This document shows positions 1 to 5,730 of a stretch of 5,793 nt of DNA, one piece after another. This stretch comes from JBEKZQ01 sp049509675. GTDB lineage: Bacteria; Planctomycetota; Planctomycetia; Pirellulales; Thermoguttaceae. Each line of letters opens with the position of its first letter. The stretch's first letter is position 1. The notes beneath the pieces were generated by a model that was not told where the DNA came from, ran no database searches, and was given only the letters and a program-made list of their open reading frames with translations. The stretch lies in the NCBI GenBank assembly GCA_049509675.1, contig JBEKZQ010000403.1:1-5793 (forward strand), written 5' to 3'. The translations under genes were made by a program, and so were the position numbers.

Positions 1-1
1 A

Positions 2-226
2 TCGAGTTCCTTGGCTCGACAATCGACAGATCATCCTCTCGCTTTCTCCGCACGCACCCCGTGCCGGACCCTGACACCGCTTTCTTAACACCCAAGGCTC
101 AAAAAACCGTTTGGTGCTAGTTCGGGCGAATGCCAGGATATCGTGTTCCGTAACGTCGCGCTCGAACTCGGCGCACATCCCCACCCGTAAGTCGGCGGCA
201 AGATGGTTTTCAGGCTCAGGCACCAT
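2..226 (-). CDS. 5' part of a MaoC/hotdog-type dehydratase gene, apparently broken after ~37 codons; runs off the left edge
   Basis: Reading minus from the ATG at 226, 11 nt inside the ACP gene, the frame is open for 75 codons to the window edge. Residues 12-37 read DLRVGMCAEFERDVTEHDIL then AFARTS, the N-terminal pattern of MaoC-like (R)-hydratases (xVGxxxxFxRxVTExDIxxFAxxSGDxNPxH). The essential SGDxNPxH block should follow directly, but TKRFFEPWVLRK appears instead. Neither other frame restores it: one reaches TAG and TGA, the other TAA, within about 30 nt. I therefore infer truncation or an insertion near position 115 rather than a simple frameshift, and residues 38-75 are probably not native MaoC sequence. 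An internal ATG at 178 would start inside the motif and is less likely. An intact gene would have hydrated or dehydrated an acyl-CoA or acyl-ACP, plausibly on the adjacent ACP. The match is by eye to the family pattern. Confidence 0.5.
   Translation of the reverse strand, partial: MVPEPENHLAADLRVGMCAEFERDVTEHDILAFARTSTKRFFEPWVLRKRCQGPARGACGESERMICRLSSQGTR
61..86. repeat. Possible REP/RAYT-like repeat remnant
   Basis: GTGCCGGACCCTGACAC (61-77) can fold into an imperfect hairpin: GTG pairs with CAC, then a C/A mismatch, a C-G pair and a G-T wobble. The core GGTGTCAGGGTCC on the minus strand next to a purine-rich stretch resembles the GGTGTCAGGAACC-type palindromic repeats that I associate with REP-associated Y1 transposases. 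It lies just beyond the point where MaoC similarity is lost. Only one copy is present in this window, so the repeat status is inferred. Confidence 0.25.
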
Positions 227-458
227 TGTTCTTCGACTGTAGATAGTCCAGGATCAATTCGAAAGACACGAAGATGGCCAGATCGGCGTCAGGAACTCGG
301 ACATTGAACTCCTCCTCGATCAGGCTGAGGAGGTTGACGGCGGCCAGGGAGTCCCATGCAGCGACCGAACTCATCGACGCCCGAGAAACCACCTCCTTCG
401 AGAGGTCCGGCAATGCTAGGGCGAAACACTTTTCTAGGCGTTCCTTGGTGTTGTTCAT
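216..458 (-). CDS. Stand-alone acyl carrier protein
   Basis: An 80-residue acidic helical protein of normal ACP length. WDSLAAVNLL (35-44) contains the DSL signature, with S37 as the 4'-phosphopantetheine attachment site. The following helix is acidic (IEEEF, 47-51), and the VP(D/x)xD turn at 55-59 leads into the last helix (68-74). It needs a phosphopantetheinyl transferase encoded elsewhere. I chose the ATG at 458 over one at 491 because it forms an ATGA overlap with the FkbH-like stop, has AAAGG ten bases upstream, and removes an 11-residue tail unlike ACPs. Its position directly after the FkbH-like gene makes it the likely carrier for the glyceryl unit, as FkbJ-type ACPs are in known clusters. 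It is too small and isolated to be part of fatty acid synthesis here. Confidence 0.92.
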   Translation of the reverse strand: MNNTKERLEKCFALALPDLSKEVVSRASMSSVAAWDSLAAVNLLSLIEEEFNVRVPDADLAIFVSFELILDYLQSKNNGA

Positions 459-2173
459 TCCACGTTTACCTTTGCATAGAGTGGCGGACACCGTGAGACA
501 AAATCGCTTCGCCCGATCCGCAACGGTACTTCCGCTTCATGGCCCAGAATCGATTGAACGAACTGCCGCAGCGGACCGTTTCGCTCGGTCGGCGCGAGGT
601 CTAGACGCAGTGCGTCGGCGCCGAGGTGCTCGAAGAGAGCTTGGAGAATCTGGTGCTCGATCCGTCGGGAGAAAGCACGACAGCTCATCACCCAGATGTC
701 GATGCAGGCGTCCAATCGGTCCCGCGTCCCTGATACCACGGCGATCTTGCCCAAGGGCCCAAATTTGTCTTTGTAGGACACAGTTAGCAGGAAGTACCGC
801 GGGTCGGCCAGCCGAACCCGCCAAGAAGACTCGTCAATACGCCGACCGTTTAGGTTGAACTGGTTCGTCTTGTTGATTAGGTCGAACGTGCGTTGGTCCG
901 GTTTGTCGTAGCTGAGCGTGATCTCTGCCTGCAATTGGGCTAGGACATCGTCCGTGGCCTCGTACGCGGGTTCCGAACGGCGGTGGTAGGAATCACGCAG
1001 GTTGGAGAGCCGCAGCCGGTCCTCCTCGGTCACCGACGCCTTGCCAAAGAGGTCGCGCAACGTCTCCAACAACTCGAAGACCGCGGCGTCGTCCGACACG
1101 GGAAAAATCTTGCCCAGGATATCCGGAAACGCTGTAGTCACTTCGGCGACTTCCAAAGGGCTGTCGTCGATGAACACAACGCTATCCGCGCCAATGTTCC
1201 ACGCCTGGAGGATACGGCCTACTGACTCAGACTTAGGTCCCCAGTGGGATTCCACGGGGAATAGGACGTCAGCGGGCACAATCAGATCGTGGCGCGCCAG
1301 AGCCTGTTTGACCACCTTCGGGTCGTTCTTGCTGGCGACCCCCACCAGCACGCCCAGATCCGCAAGTGACGCCAGCATCCTCTGGTACACGGCGTGCCCG
1401 TGGCTGAAATGGTCCAGGTCCCAGGATATGCCGTCGAGGCCATCCTCACCGACGACGCCGCGCCAGAGGGTATCGTCCAGGTCGGTGATGATTGCCTTCT
1501 TCGGCGATGCGGGGAGGATCAGATGCGCCAGTAGTTCGCAGAGCGCGGAAGTATGTGGGAGAGTGTAGGGGAAGTCCCAACGGAGCTCGTTTTTCGGGTC
1601 GTGCCGCAGGGCGGGCGGCGAAAGCTGATCCAGCCTTTGCGGATTCACCAGGCGCACCGAAGGCACGGTTGCCGCTGAGGTCGCAAACCTGTAGACTCTC
1701 TCCTGCAGCGCCAAAGCGATCGGATCGCCCCAGCCCAGCGGGGTCGGGAACAGGGGGGGCAACGCCAGTCCAGGCAGCGCGAGCGATACCGGCACGTGCG
1801 CCGCCACCCGTTGCACGGCCGCCTGTAACATGTCGAGCCGCATCGAGACGGTCTCCAAAACGTCCTTCAGGTATGACAACCGCCAAGGGTCGGAGCTGCG
1901 GTACCCGAGCCTCGGGTCAAGGTCGGCCCACTCGACGATCACCGCCACAGCGTCGGCCTGTCGGGAGTCAAATCGCTCCAGTGTGCCCATCAAGTCGCCG
2001 TAGAGCCCCGGCTCGACAAGCACCCTGCGGTCGGGCGCGCGTTTCACCAGGTGCGCAATCAGAAAAGTCTTTGCGTGCTGGGGGGTAAAGCCGCACGCCA
2101 GCAGCGCGCGGAACGCCTTTCCCTTGCCCGTAGCGGATTGATTAGCAAGACTAAGGGCCTCAGCCAGCTTCAT
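455..2173 (-). CDS. FkbH-like HAD-IIIC protein, probable glyceryl-ACP synthase
   Basis: A 572-residue full-length FkbH-like protein. The N-terminal part (1-215) carries the VEWADLDPRLGYR block (80-92) typical of the FkbH N-terminal domain. The HAD-IIIC domain has motif I DLDDTLW (231-237; D231, D233), the GVVGEDG block (239-245), motif II VASKND (279-284; S281), motif III K314 in WGPKSES, and motif IV FIDDSP (334-339; D336, D337). The C-terminal acyltransferase-like domain carries NKTNQFNLNGRR (434-445), DKFGPLG (469-475) and WVMSCRAFSRRIE (494-506). C498 is conserved in the family and may carry the acyl intermediate. Characterised relatives take glyceryl from 1,3-bisphosphoglycerate, dephosphorylate it and load it onto an ACP. 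Those work in polyketide extender and tetronate pathways, but FkbH-like genes are also common in capsule and O-antigen clusters. It overlaps the acyltransferase upstream and the ACP downstream, each by ATGA, and GAGG lies 11 bases before its ATG. Family is very likely; the precise acyl product is inferred. Confidence 0.93.
   Translation of the reverse strand: MKLAEALSLANQSATGKGKAFRALLACGFTPQHAKTFLIAHLVKRAPDRRVLVEPGLYGDLMGTLERFDSRQADAVAVIVEWADLDPRLGYRSSDPWRLSYLKDVLETVSMRLDMLQAAVQRVAAHVPVSLALPGLALPPLFPTPLGWGDPIALALQERVYRFATSAATVPSVRLVNPQRLDQLSPPALRHDPKNELRWDFPYTLPHTSALCELLAHLILPASPKKAIITDLDDTLWRGVVGEDGLDGISWDLDHFSHGHAVYQRMLASLADLGVLVGVASKNDPKVVKQALARHDLIVPADVLFPVESHWGPKSESVGRILQAWNIGADSVVFIDDSPLEVAEVTTAFPDILGKIFPVSDDAAVFELLETLRDLFGKASVTEEDRLRLSNLRDSYHRRSEPAYEATDDVLAQLQAEITLSYDKPDQRTFDLINKTNQFNLNGRRIDESSWRVRLADPRYFLLTVSYKDKFGPLGKIAVVSGTRDRLDACIDIWVMSCRAFSRRIEHQILQALFEHLGADALRLDLAPTERNGPLRQFVQSILGHEAEVPLRIGRSDFVSRCPPLYAKVNVE
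469..473 (-). promoter_or_regulatory. Ribosome binding site that decides the ACP start
   Basis: AAAGG on the minus strand, 10 nt before the ATG at 458, within the last codons of the FkbH-like gene. Together with the ATGA overlap it favours 458 over the ATG at 491. Confidence 0.45.
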
Positions 2174-3168
2174 TTGGCATTCATCCTCGAATCGTGGTTT
2201 CTGTGGGTCTCCCTTTGGAATGTGAAATGCGCCCCGCCGTACTCGCAGAGGAAGGCGGCTATCTCCTCGGCAAACGGCGTCCAGCCATTGAAGACGGTGA
2301 GCCGTTCAAAACAAAATGTTGGAGGACCGGGAGCCACCGTGTGCTCGAACAAAGTCCAAATGACGCTCCGCGCCACTACTATCTCGGCAGGATCAATCGT
2401 CGCCGAGTCCTCGCGAATCAGATAGACCTTGTTCCCGCCGGCCAGCAACAGGCGCCAGAGGTCGCTGCTGCTCTCATCCAGCCGGCTGCCGCGAAAATGC
2501 GTGGCGCACAGACGCAGCATATCGTCCATTTTCTCGCGACGGACCTCGTCCGTAACCCCAATCAGCAGCCGGCTGGCAGAGACCGTTCGGTGCTCGGCCG
2601 TCGGTGGAAGCACGGCCGTATCGGGAGGCACGTTTCCGCGCACCGTGATTCCGGGAAGCATGATCACCCGGTCCCCGACGACTACTTGCGGATGCACGAT
2701 GCATCCCATCCCCAGCCAGCAATCTGCCCCAATCCGGATCGGACCGTTACGGTGCGGATATCGCATGTTGAAGATCAGCCCCGTAGCACCGTGCGAGTAC
2801 AGGGTGCATCGGGGACCGATTTGGGATCGCTCGCCCAGCTCGAAACCGCCCGTGCCATCGATCAGGCAGCCCACCGCCACGAAAGTCTGCGGCCCTAGCA
2901 AGACGTTGCCGTGCCATCCGATGATGCGGACGAAGCCGCCGATTCGCGAGCGCTCGCCCATTGAGAAGTGTGTCGGCCGGTAGACCATCGTCAGGGGTGC
3001 GATGACTGCGCCCGGACCGAGCTCGATCCGGTCGGCGACCACAATGCTGAACATCGAAACGTGGCATCCCCGGCCCACCTTGAAGCCAAGCATCCGCCAA
3101 ACCGCCAGTCTCAGCGGGGAAGGTAGGAAGGTGCAGAGCAAAAGGATGGCCAGTCGAAATCCGGTCAT
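2170..3168 (-). CDS. Left-handed beta-helix (hexapeptide-repeat) acyltransferase with C-terminal extension
   Basis: A 332-residue protein from the ATG at 3168. An ATG at 3231 would overlap the deacetylase by 50 nt and adds an unhelpful extension, while 3168 gives the usual acyltransferase opening and lies behind a GAGG. Residues 4-25 are a hydrophobic segment common in polysaccharide acyltransferases. Residues about 28-190 carry imperfect hexapeptide repeats (for example IGGFVRI, IGPRCTL, IGADCWLGMGCIV, VGDRVIMLPG, VPPDTAVLP) that fold as a left-handed beta helix. H126 in YSHG is the likely general base, by analogy with NodL/WcaF-type enzymes. Residues about 195-332 form an extension I do not recognise, rich in aromatic and acidic residues (NGWTPFAEEIAAFL at 294-307). 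The family transfers acyl groups from CoA or ACP to sugar hydroxyls or amines. Being next to an ACP and a glyceryl-ACP synthase suggests an ACP-borne donor. It ends in an ATGA overlap with the FkbH-like gene. Confidence 0.9.
   Translation of the reverse strand: MTGFRLAILLLCTFLPSPLRLAVWRMLGFKVGRGCHVSMFSIVVADRIELGPGAVIAPLTMVYRPTHFSMGERSRIGGFVRIIGWHGNVLLGPQTFVAVGCLIDGTGGFELGERSQIGPRCTLYSHGATGLIFNMRYPHRNGPIRIGADCWLGMGCIVHPQVVVGDRVIMLPGITVRGNVPPDTAVLPPTAEHRTVSASRLLIGVTDEVRREKMDDMLRLCATHFRGSRLDESSSDLWRLLLAGGNKVYLIREDSATIDPAEIVVARSVIWTLFEHTVAPGPPTFCFERLTVFNGWTPFAEEIAAFLCEYGGAHFTFQRETHRNHDSRMNAK
2185..2188 (-). promoter_or_regulatory. Ribosome binding site of the FkbH-like gene
   Basis: GAGG on the minus strand, 11 nt before the ATG at 2173, the same sequence and spacing as at the acyltransferase start. 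It lies within the last codons of the acyltransferase gene. Confidence 0.5.
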
Positions 3169-3179
3169 GGGAAGTGTAA

Positions 3180-3183
3180 CCTC
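3180..3183 (-). promoter_or_regulatory. Ribosome binding site that decides the acyltransferase start
   Basis: GAGG on the minus strand, 11 nt before the ATG at 3168, partly formed by the TGA stop of the deacetylase. It favours 3168 over the upstream ATG at 3231 and suggests that ribosomes finishing the deacetylase reinitiate here. Confidence 0.55.
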
Positions 3184-4435
3184 ATGGTTTTGAGCGGCGG
3201 ACCCAATCCACAATATGATCGGGACGTGCAATCCACAAATTTGGGATGGATACGAGATCCCGAATCGCTGCCTTGACTGCCGTCAGCGTCGGGCTGTTTG
3301 CTGCCTGGTGGGGCTGGGGATGAAGGGACAGCATTACGAGTCCGCCACGCTCGATAATCTTCGAGGCCCGCTCGACCTGCCGGCGCCAGAACGCCTCAAG
3401 CCCCAATCCACTGGTACGCCTGGCCTCGTCCATCGGCAGTGTAAGAGGCAGTTCAACAAGATCGCCGTACGTCAAATAGGGGTAGCACGTGCCGCATCCG
3501 TTCCGACTTCTGCTCGTAAAACTCGACGACGCCGTCGGAACCGAACTGTCATAATCGAACACGCGGGCCAGCACCGAGAGGAAATCGGACGTGCGCCACA
3601 GCCACTCCGAGCGGAACCCTCGCGCCTTCCAACGGTCGCGAAATGCTTGAACGGACCGTAGACGCTTGGCAAACTTCTCTCCGCTCAATAGCGGCCACTT
3701 GGCGTCATGGTTGTAACCGTGACAACCGATTTCGCACCCGCGTTCGATCAGTCGCTCGATTCCAAGTGCCGACCGCCTGCTCTGCGAGTAGATCGGTACG
3801 CAGTACCAAGCGCCAAACAGGCCATGCTCCTCCTCCATGTCGCAAATCCGGTCGATCCAGTCGGGATTGCGAAAGAGCCAATCAGTGTCGACGTCATGGG
3901 AGATCGTCAAGGCGGCTTGACGCCCGTCGGGCCACCGCTGGGAACGAACTCGTCGGGATTGCGGTACGCCCGCCCACCGTGCCAAATCGCAAAGCCAATC
4001 AACGACGAAGGGGGCTCCTGGTGGGAATGGCACTTCTGGTTCGCGGGCGATGCTTCCTTTGCGGACAAAACGCGCGAGACCTTTTACCCATGGCGGAAGT
4101 CGGGAGTAGTTGAACGGCAACCGCATTTCCACCGTAGGCTCCAACCCGGCATGATACTGCTCCAATAGAATGCCCTCCATCGCACTGGCCACGTCGACGG
4201 ATACCTGTGGTAAGCCCGACTCCGTGAGCCAGACCAAGTCCACGGTCTCCGCGTCAGAGCTGTCCATGGGCACCCCCTTCACCAGGCATCTGCCTCCGTT
4301 TACCCTCGCGGGAAGGCGAAGACAATCCGAGGGAATCCAAAGAATCGTCGGCACATTTTTTTGTCCGAGAGATGGAGGCAACAGATCGGCGACTTCCACT
4401 CGATAGAAGCGTCCAACGCGTTGCGGCGAACTCAT
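3182..4435 (-). CDS. Polysaccharide deacetylase family protein (CE4/NodB-like), cytoplasmic
   Basis: A 417-residue protein with a CE4 fold in its C-terminal part. Motif 1 is LTISHDVDTD (177-186; D181 and D183 acidic pair), a HDVD variant of TFDDG. Motif 2 is IGCHGYNHD (236-244; metal ligands H239 and H243). GFRSEWLWR (273-281; R275) is motif 3, and MLSLHPQP (368-375; H372) is the last motif. All expected catalytic groups are present, so it should be active as a metal-dependent N- or O-deacylase of a sugar. Residues 1-170 form an N-terminal region I do not recognise. No signal peptide or membrane anchor is visible, which points to a cytoplasmic, probably lipid- or nucleotide-linked substrate rather than wall peptidoglycan. 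It overlaps the glycosyltransferase by ATGA and has a strong AGGAG seven bases before its ATG. The pairing with a GT2 gene recalls ArnC/ArnD. Family is confident, substrate is unknown. Confidence 0.92.
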   Translation of the reverse strand: MSSPQRVGRFYRVEVADLLPPSLGQKNVPTILWIPSDCLRLPARVNGGRCLVKGVPMDSSDAETVDLVWLTESGLPQVSVDVASAMEGILLEQYHAGLEPTVEMRLPFNYSRLPPWVKGLARFVRKGSIAREPEVPFPPGAPFVVDWLCDLARWAGVPQSRRVRSQRWPDGRQAALTISHDVDTDWLFRNPDWIDRICDMEEEHGLFGAWYCVPIYSQSRRSALGIERLIERGCEIGCHGYNHDAKWPLLSGEKFAKRLRSVQAFRDRWKARGFRSEWLWRTSDFLSVLARVFDYDSSVPTASSSFTSRSRNGCGTCYPYLTYGDLVELPLTLPMDEARRTSGLGLEAFWRRQVERASKIIERGGLVMLSLHPQPHQAANSPTLTAVKAAIRDLVSIPNLWIARPDHIVDWVRRSKP

Positions 4436-5199
4436 GGGGGGGCTCCTATTGACTTCTCAATGACAGGGTGAGCGGGACACGCGGTCCGCTTGCGATGCAT
4501 AACGAGCCATAAGCGAAAGAGTTCTTTCGTGGTGTGAACGATTTTCCGCAGAGTCATAGTCGACTTGCCGGTAGCACGGCGTTCATAAGGTGCGCTGATT
4601 CTCTGGACGCGAAAACCTGCCGCTACGGATTTTAGAATCAGTTCCGTTGAGACAGTACTCACGCCTCTTGTCTCAGCGGCGATGGCCTGAAGGACGCTGC
4701 GCCGGAAGAACTGGGCGAAATTGTGGTCCCAGAACGGCGAGCGGAACAACACCTTTACGAGCAGGATATTACACCACGATATCAGTTTTCGCACCGGCGC
4801 GTAGGCCTGGCGATCAGTTCGTTCGACTACCACCACGTCCGCCCCCTCGCGGATTCGCCGCAGGATTTCCGGCGTGCTTTCAGGAGCAAAAGAGAGATCG
4901 ATGCCGTTATGCGTGACAATCTCTCCTCGTGACTCGCCGAAGCCGCGAAGAACCGAGGCCCCTTGCCCCAGGTTACGTTCGTTGTAAAGAACGCGCACGC
5001 GCCGATCGCGGTCAGCCGCTTGTTGCGCCACGGCCAGAGTGTTGTCGGTAGAGCCATCGTCGATGACGATCAACTCGAAATCGGCGCAGCACGCCTCCAA
5101 CACCGGCACGTACCGGGCAATGGCGGCGTCGACCGCCTTCCCCTCGTTGTAGGCCGGCAAGATCACGCTGACTTCTACGAGCGAAGCGTCGTCAGTCAT
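4432..5199 (-). CDS. Family 2 glycosyltransferase, DPM1/ArnC-like (polyprenyl-phosphate sugar transferase type)
   Basis: A 255-residue GT-A glycosyltransferase. The N-terminal strand VSVILPAYNEG (10-20) and VIDDGSTDNT (45-54) form the nucleotide-sugar site. NLGQGASVLRGF (76-87) and NGIDLSF (98-104) follow; D101 sits in the usual metal-binding region. FFRRSVL (164-170) and the tail EL(I/L)LK...YERRATGKS (186-213) are typical of dolichol-phosphate mannosyltransferase-like enzymes, which move a sugar from a nucleotide donor to a polyprenyl phosphate. ArnC-type relatives add C-terminal membrane helices. None is obvious here, so it probably works at the inner face of the membrane, as soluble DPM1 does. 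It is the first clear gene of the operon and overlaps the deacetylase by ATGA. The start at 5199 fits the domain, but no good Shine-Dalgarno precedes it, so coupling to the upstream reading frame is possible. The exact sugar and acceptor cannot be read from the sequence. A GT adding sugar to a polysaccharide repeat is the main alternative. Confidence 0.93.
   Translation of the reverse strand: MTDDASLVEVSVILPAYNEGKAVDAAIARYVPVLEACCADFELIVIDDGSTDNTLAVAQQAADRDRRVRVLYNERNLGQGASVLRGFGESRGEIVTHNGIDLSFAPESTPEILRRIREGADVVVVERTDRQAYAPVRKLISWCNILLVKVLFRSPFWDHNFAQFFRRSVLQAIAAETRGVSTVSTELILKSVAAGFRVQRISAPYERRATGKSTMTLRKIVHTTKELFRLWLVMHRKRTACPAHPVIEKSIGAPP
4443..4447 (-). promoter_or_regulatory. Ribosome binding site of the deacetylase gene
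   Basis: AGGAG on the minus strand, 7 nt before the ATG at 4435 and inside the end of the glycosyltransferase gene. It is the strongest Shine-Dalgarno in the operon and supports independent initiation as well as coupling at this ATGA junction. Confidence 0.7.
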
Positions 5200-5300
5200 C
5201 CGGGATTTCCCATATAGGCTTCGCTCGGGTACGTTCCGGCCGGCAACAGTTTCCCCATGTTAAAAAAGCGGCTCGCGACCTTCCAGTGGGCGCGACGATC
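5196..5300 (-). pseudogene. Possible 3' end of a decayed upstream gene, overlapping the glycosyltransferase start
   Basis: The minus frame ending with TGA at 5198-5196 overlaps the glycosyltransferase ATG as ATGA, the same junction type used elsewhere in this operon. Its last 35 codons read DRRAHWKVASRFFNMG, then KLLPAGTYPSEAYMG and NPG. These look protein-like and use codons much like the neighbouring genes. Further upstream the frame turns into an arginine- and glycine-rich shadow-like sequence, and the change lies at a run of five Gs (minus strand; 5300-5304). A frameshift there, or loss of the 5' part, could explain this. An ATG at 5258 could also make it a 20-residue coupled leader. I do not recognise the protein, and chance openness in GC-rich DNA remains possible. 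Confidence 0.22.
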
Positions 5301-5597
5301 CCCCGTACAGAATGGAGTCCCTCGGCCGATCCTGATGCTCGACGGTCCTCCGCAGAGGCGGCCTGGACGTGGTTTTTTGCCCCGCAGGCCATATATCCCC
5401 CCTCGCTCTCGCCAAAAAAACCTCTTCGTACTTCTGCCCAACCGGGCTTCTTAACGGGATCGACACACAGCGAGTGGCATCGCAAGTCGTCTGATCCGCT
5501 CCAGAATTACCGCGAACAGTTGTCGGGGCACAGCGACCTCCGCCAGTTGGAACGTCACGGAACGTGTCAATGGCGGTGAGACAACTGCTCCGGCAAT
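5200..5597. other. Gene-poor stretch between the short ORF and the operon
   Basis: About 400 nt with no convincing complete gene. It is probably the operon leader, mixed with remnants of an older gene near its left end. Three minus frames stay open over parts of it without any recognisable domain. It contains several A/T homopolymer runs (5414-5420, 5372-5377, 5262-5267) and a 10-nt direct repeat GGAACGTCAC/GGAACGTGTC (5549-5568). A small GCCC-AACC-GGGC dyad lies near 5437. No intrinsic terminator, tRNA or riboswitch fold could be supported by eye. Confidence 0.5.
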
Positions 5598-5714
5598 TTA
5601 AGTATAGCACGGTAACTGTAACGTCCTTGGTTCTAGCCCATCGGTGGGTGGGGCAATCTTGGCCTTGTCGGGGAGGCGATACCAACGGCGGACGGGCTTG
5701 GCGGCGTCGGTCAT
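5598..5714 (-). CDS. Short ORF (38 aa), hypothetical; N-terminus resembles planctomycete small or membrane proteins
   Basis: This short frame reads MTDAAKPVRRWYRLPDKAKI and ends TLQLPCYT before TAA; another in-frame ATG lies two codons upstream at 5720. The opening (a short polar stretch, then KPxRRWYRL) resembles N-termini of a group of planctomycete proteins in which RRW(Y/F)xL precedes membrane helices. That is pattern memory, not a search result. No membrane segment follows here, so it may be a truncated copy, a gene remnant, or a genuine small basic protein. No clear Shine-Dalgarno is visible. It points the same way as the operon but is separated from it by about 400 nt. Coding status is uncertain. 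Confidence 0.3.
   Translation of the reverse strand: MTDAAKPVRRWYRLPDKAKIAPPTDGLEPRTLQLPCYT
5601..5608 (-). promoter_or_regulatory. Candidate -10 element (GCTATACT) upstream of the operon
   Basis: The minus strand reads GCTATACT, a near-consensus -10 hexamer TATACT, at the very end of the short ORF. A transcript starting just after it would have a leader of nearly 400 nt before the glycosyltransferase. No consensus -35 lies 16-18 nt upstream, so only the -10 resemblance supports it. The same octamer occurs at 5723-5730. Confidence 0.25.
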
Positions 5715-5722
5715 GCCCATGT

Positions 5723-5730
5723 AGTATAGC
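5723..5730 (-). promoter_or_regulatory. Candidate -10 element (GCTATACT) just upstream of the short ORF
   Basis: A second minus-strand GCTATACT lies only 2 nt from an ATG at 5720 and 8 nt from the ATG at 5714. If it is a -10, the transcript would be leaderless or nearly so. No good -35 is visible at normal spacing; TTGCAG upstream is only 8 nt away. Confidence 0.22.

Noticed and set aside
93..106. Run of six Ts on the minus strand after the ACP as an intrinsic terminator
   Set aside because: No stable hairpin precedes the T-run.
274..858. Long plus-strand open frame of 194 codons
   Set aside because: It lies opposite the ACP and FkbH-like genes, is arginine- and serine-rich without any domain, and is a shadow of GC-rich coding DNA.
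1492..2425. Two plus-strand open frames (198 and 124 codons) across the FkbH-like and acyltransferase genes
   Set aside because: Low-complexity Arg/Pro/Ala sequence with no motifs; the opposite strand encodes clear domains throughout.
3169..3231. Upstream ATG extending the acyltransferase by 21 residues
   Set aside because: It would overlap the deacetylase by 50 nt; the ATG at 3168 has a GAGG at suitable spacing and gives the usual N-terminus.
3643..4168. Overlapping plus-strand frames opposite the deacetylase
   Set aside because: No recognisable motif, and the minus strand carries all CE4 motifs in one intact frame.
5437..5460. GCCC-AACC-GGGC dyad as a terminator
   Set aside because: The stem is only 4 bp, and no T-run follows directly on either strand.
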